Shown one piece after another: positions 62,898 to 64,000 of a DNA stretch of 64,000 bases. The position numbers and the translations under genes are program-made. The stretch's first letter is position 1. Each line of letters starts with the position of its first letter. The stretch is from an uncultured Chitinophaga sp. (GTDB taxonomy: Bacteria > Bacteroidota > Bacteroidia > Cytophagales > Cyclobacteriaceae). The notes beneath the pieces were generated by a model. The model had not been told where the DNA came from. It saw only the letters and a program-made list of their open reading frames with translations, and searched no databases. Location: positions 124,001 through 188,000 of the forward strand of contig CABHOK010000007.1 of the NCBI GenBank assembly GCA_902168205.1, written 5' to 3'.

Positions 62898-63946
62898 ATG
62901 GAATTACAAGTTTTACGCATTTCAAAACCCACAGACGATTCTGTTTCAGTATGGTTTAAAAGGGATTCAAACCTGATCAGTTATATATCTGGTCAACATG
63001 GTATTTTTTCTTTCTCAATCGGTGAAAAGCGATTTAATCGCACGTACTCCTTTCACACCTCTCCACAGGTTGACGATGAAGTAGCGATCACTGTCCGGCT
63101 GTTGAAGGTGGATTCGTATCAAACTTTCTGGCGAACACCTCACATGACGAAATAAAAATTGAACTTGAAAAGATCGAAGGAGGATTTACGCTTGAACCGT
63201 CTCAAGATGTAAAGCGCCATCTGATTATGTTTGCCGGTGGCAGTGGCATCACTCCTATTTTTTCAATGATTCGTTCTTTGCTGTACGGTGAACCAAGATC
63301 AACAGTGTCATTGATCTATTCGAATAAAACATATCACAAAATCATATTCAATAGAGAGCTGAATACTCTGCAAGCTGAATTTCCAAAGCGGCTGAGAGTA
63401 TATCATGTCATCACCCAAGATGACAATATTCCCGCTGAGTTCCCGGTCTTTTACAAGGGAAGGCTTTCGAAGCTGATTGCAAAGAAAATCCTCAAGACGA
63501 TCCTAGCCGAAGCGAATTATCACGTTGAATATTATCTCTGCGGGCCACATTCATTCATGCAGCTGATTGAGGAAGTCATTCGGTCGGTTAGCGAGGATCA
63601 TTTGAAAATACACAAGGAACATTTCTTTATTCCAAATCAAGAGCCAGTCTTTGATCCCACTGTTTTTCCTGATCGCGAAATTATCCTTCACGTAAAGAAT
63701 GAAGAACGACTTCTCACTGTAAAAAGTGGAAAATCAATCTTGCAGGCGTCACTCGAAAGTGGAATTCAGGTGCCATACTCCTGCATTGAAGGTCAATGCG
63801 GCACCTGCCGGGCGAAGCTGATCAGTGGCGAAGTTAAGCTAAGGAAAAATCATATTCTGACGGAAGACGAGCTAAAGGATGGACAGATTCTTCTTTGCCA
63901 GGGATTTCCTGCTTCTGATGGAATTACGATCCGAACCAGCTTATAA
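62898..63946 (+). pseudogene. Ferredoxin reductase-like flavoprotein with 2Fe-2S domain, frameshifted
   Basis: Two frames together give one PaaE/ring-hydroxylase-reductase-like protein of about 349 aa. The first part (from ATG 62898) holds the FAD-binding RTYSFHTSP motif. Near 63105 the frame shifts: as written it runs to a stop at 63155, while the next frame continues with GGFVSNFLANTSHDE and the NAD-binding FAGGSGITPIFSMIR. The C-terminal plant-type ferredoxin domain has CIEGQCGTC and a later LLCQG (four Cys ligands). One missing base, probably A in TTGAAGGTGG, explains it. It could supply electrons for metal or redox chemistry with copA. It may be a real pseudogene or an assembly indel. 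Confidence 0.85.
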
Positions 63947-64000
63947 TTATATAAATCGTCCCAGCTATAATATAAAGCAAAAAGACCCCTCCGGACGTTT

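Larger units (their letters stand above)
55742..64000 (+). mobile_element. Integrated mobile element at mnmE carrying copper-handling genes (left part)
   Basis: From the mnmE stop onward the sequence carries an HTH/zinc-finger gene, two recombinase genes, an excisionase-like gene and a copper cargo. Word use also shifts: TATA/GTATAC words and ATA codons, frequent in the host genes, become sparse. Left end about 55742; the right end and any conjugation or mobilisation genes are not seen. It could be an integrative conjugative or mobilisable element, or a simpler genomic island. Confidence 0.7.

Overview
The window is a bacterial chromosome segment from the phylum Bacteroidota, most likely the order Cytophagales. 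Several features point there: TAnnTTTG-type -7 promoter boxes, a hybrid two-component (HTCS) regulator with Reg_prop propellers, a glycosidase with a C-terminal type IX secretion sorting domain, a TonB-dependent receptor with a carboxypeptidase-like N-terminal domain, acidic surface-lipoprotein signals, a DtxR-domain metal ABC permease and a DapD route to lysine. No tRNA, rRNA or CRISPR array was seen. One small structured RNA gene is present, the SRP 4.5S-type RNA at about 37092-37190.

Layout. 1-12.3 kb: a divergent MreB (cut by the window edge), a Tat-exported Gfo/Idh/MocA oxidoreductase, an HTCS regulator followed by a secreted GH5 glycosidase, a patatin phospholipase and a DUF885 lipoprotein. 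12.4-20.7 kb: a TPR sensor kinase, a potassium-channel-like protein with a lost selectivity filter, an SPFH protein, citrate synthase, acyl-CoA-binding protein, RsmE and a fused SpmA/SpmB-like protein. 20.7-32.7 kb: an accessory-looking stretch with small hypothetical genes, a thioredoxin-like protein, a sirtuin, a hicB gene with a frameshifted hicA, a siderophore-type receptor, a HigB/HigA pair with DUF4262, an esterase and at least two families of dispersed palindromic repeats. 32.8-48.6 kb: topA, SixA-like phosphatase, arginase family, SRP RNA, transaldolase-family enzyme, ftsE, an ECF sigma/anti-sigma pair, a GH26 mannanase next to a Reg_prop sensor kinase, a DUF3108 protein, dapD, a glycosyltransferase and a sulfotransferase. 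48.7-55.8 kb: tonB, then a tight manganese/iron/zinc uptake operon (DtxR-family repressor, binding lipoprotein, ATPase and two permeases, one carrying its own DtxR-like domain) with a visible operator, then mnmE.

55.8-64 kb: an integrated mobile element whose left end abuts the 3' end of mnmE, the same gene end used by SGI1-type islands. It carries phased 10-bp repeats, a zinc-finger/HTH protein, an intact tyrosine recombinase, a second recombinase-like protein that has lost most catalytic residues, an excisionase-like HTH protein and a copper cargo. The cargo is two tandem regulators that fuse an HMA-like CxxC metal-binding domain to an AraC-type HTH, a CopA P-type ATPase, two tiny single-TM proteins too short for routine ORF calling and a ferredoxin-reductase-like gene broken by a one-base frameshift. 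The right end of the element lies outside the window.

As a whole, the host part combines glycan (probably mannan/glucan) degradation, metal homeostasis and housekeeping genes. The accessory parts hold toxin-antitoxin genes and the copper island. The best candidates for something little described are the active/dead recombinase pair with its phased repeats, the HMA-AraC regulator pair with its small membrane-protein partners, the filterless channel-like protein and the palindromic repeat families that sit against, or supply, stop codons. All statements rest on reading the sequence; no database search was run.
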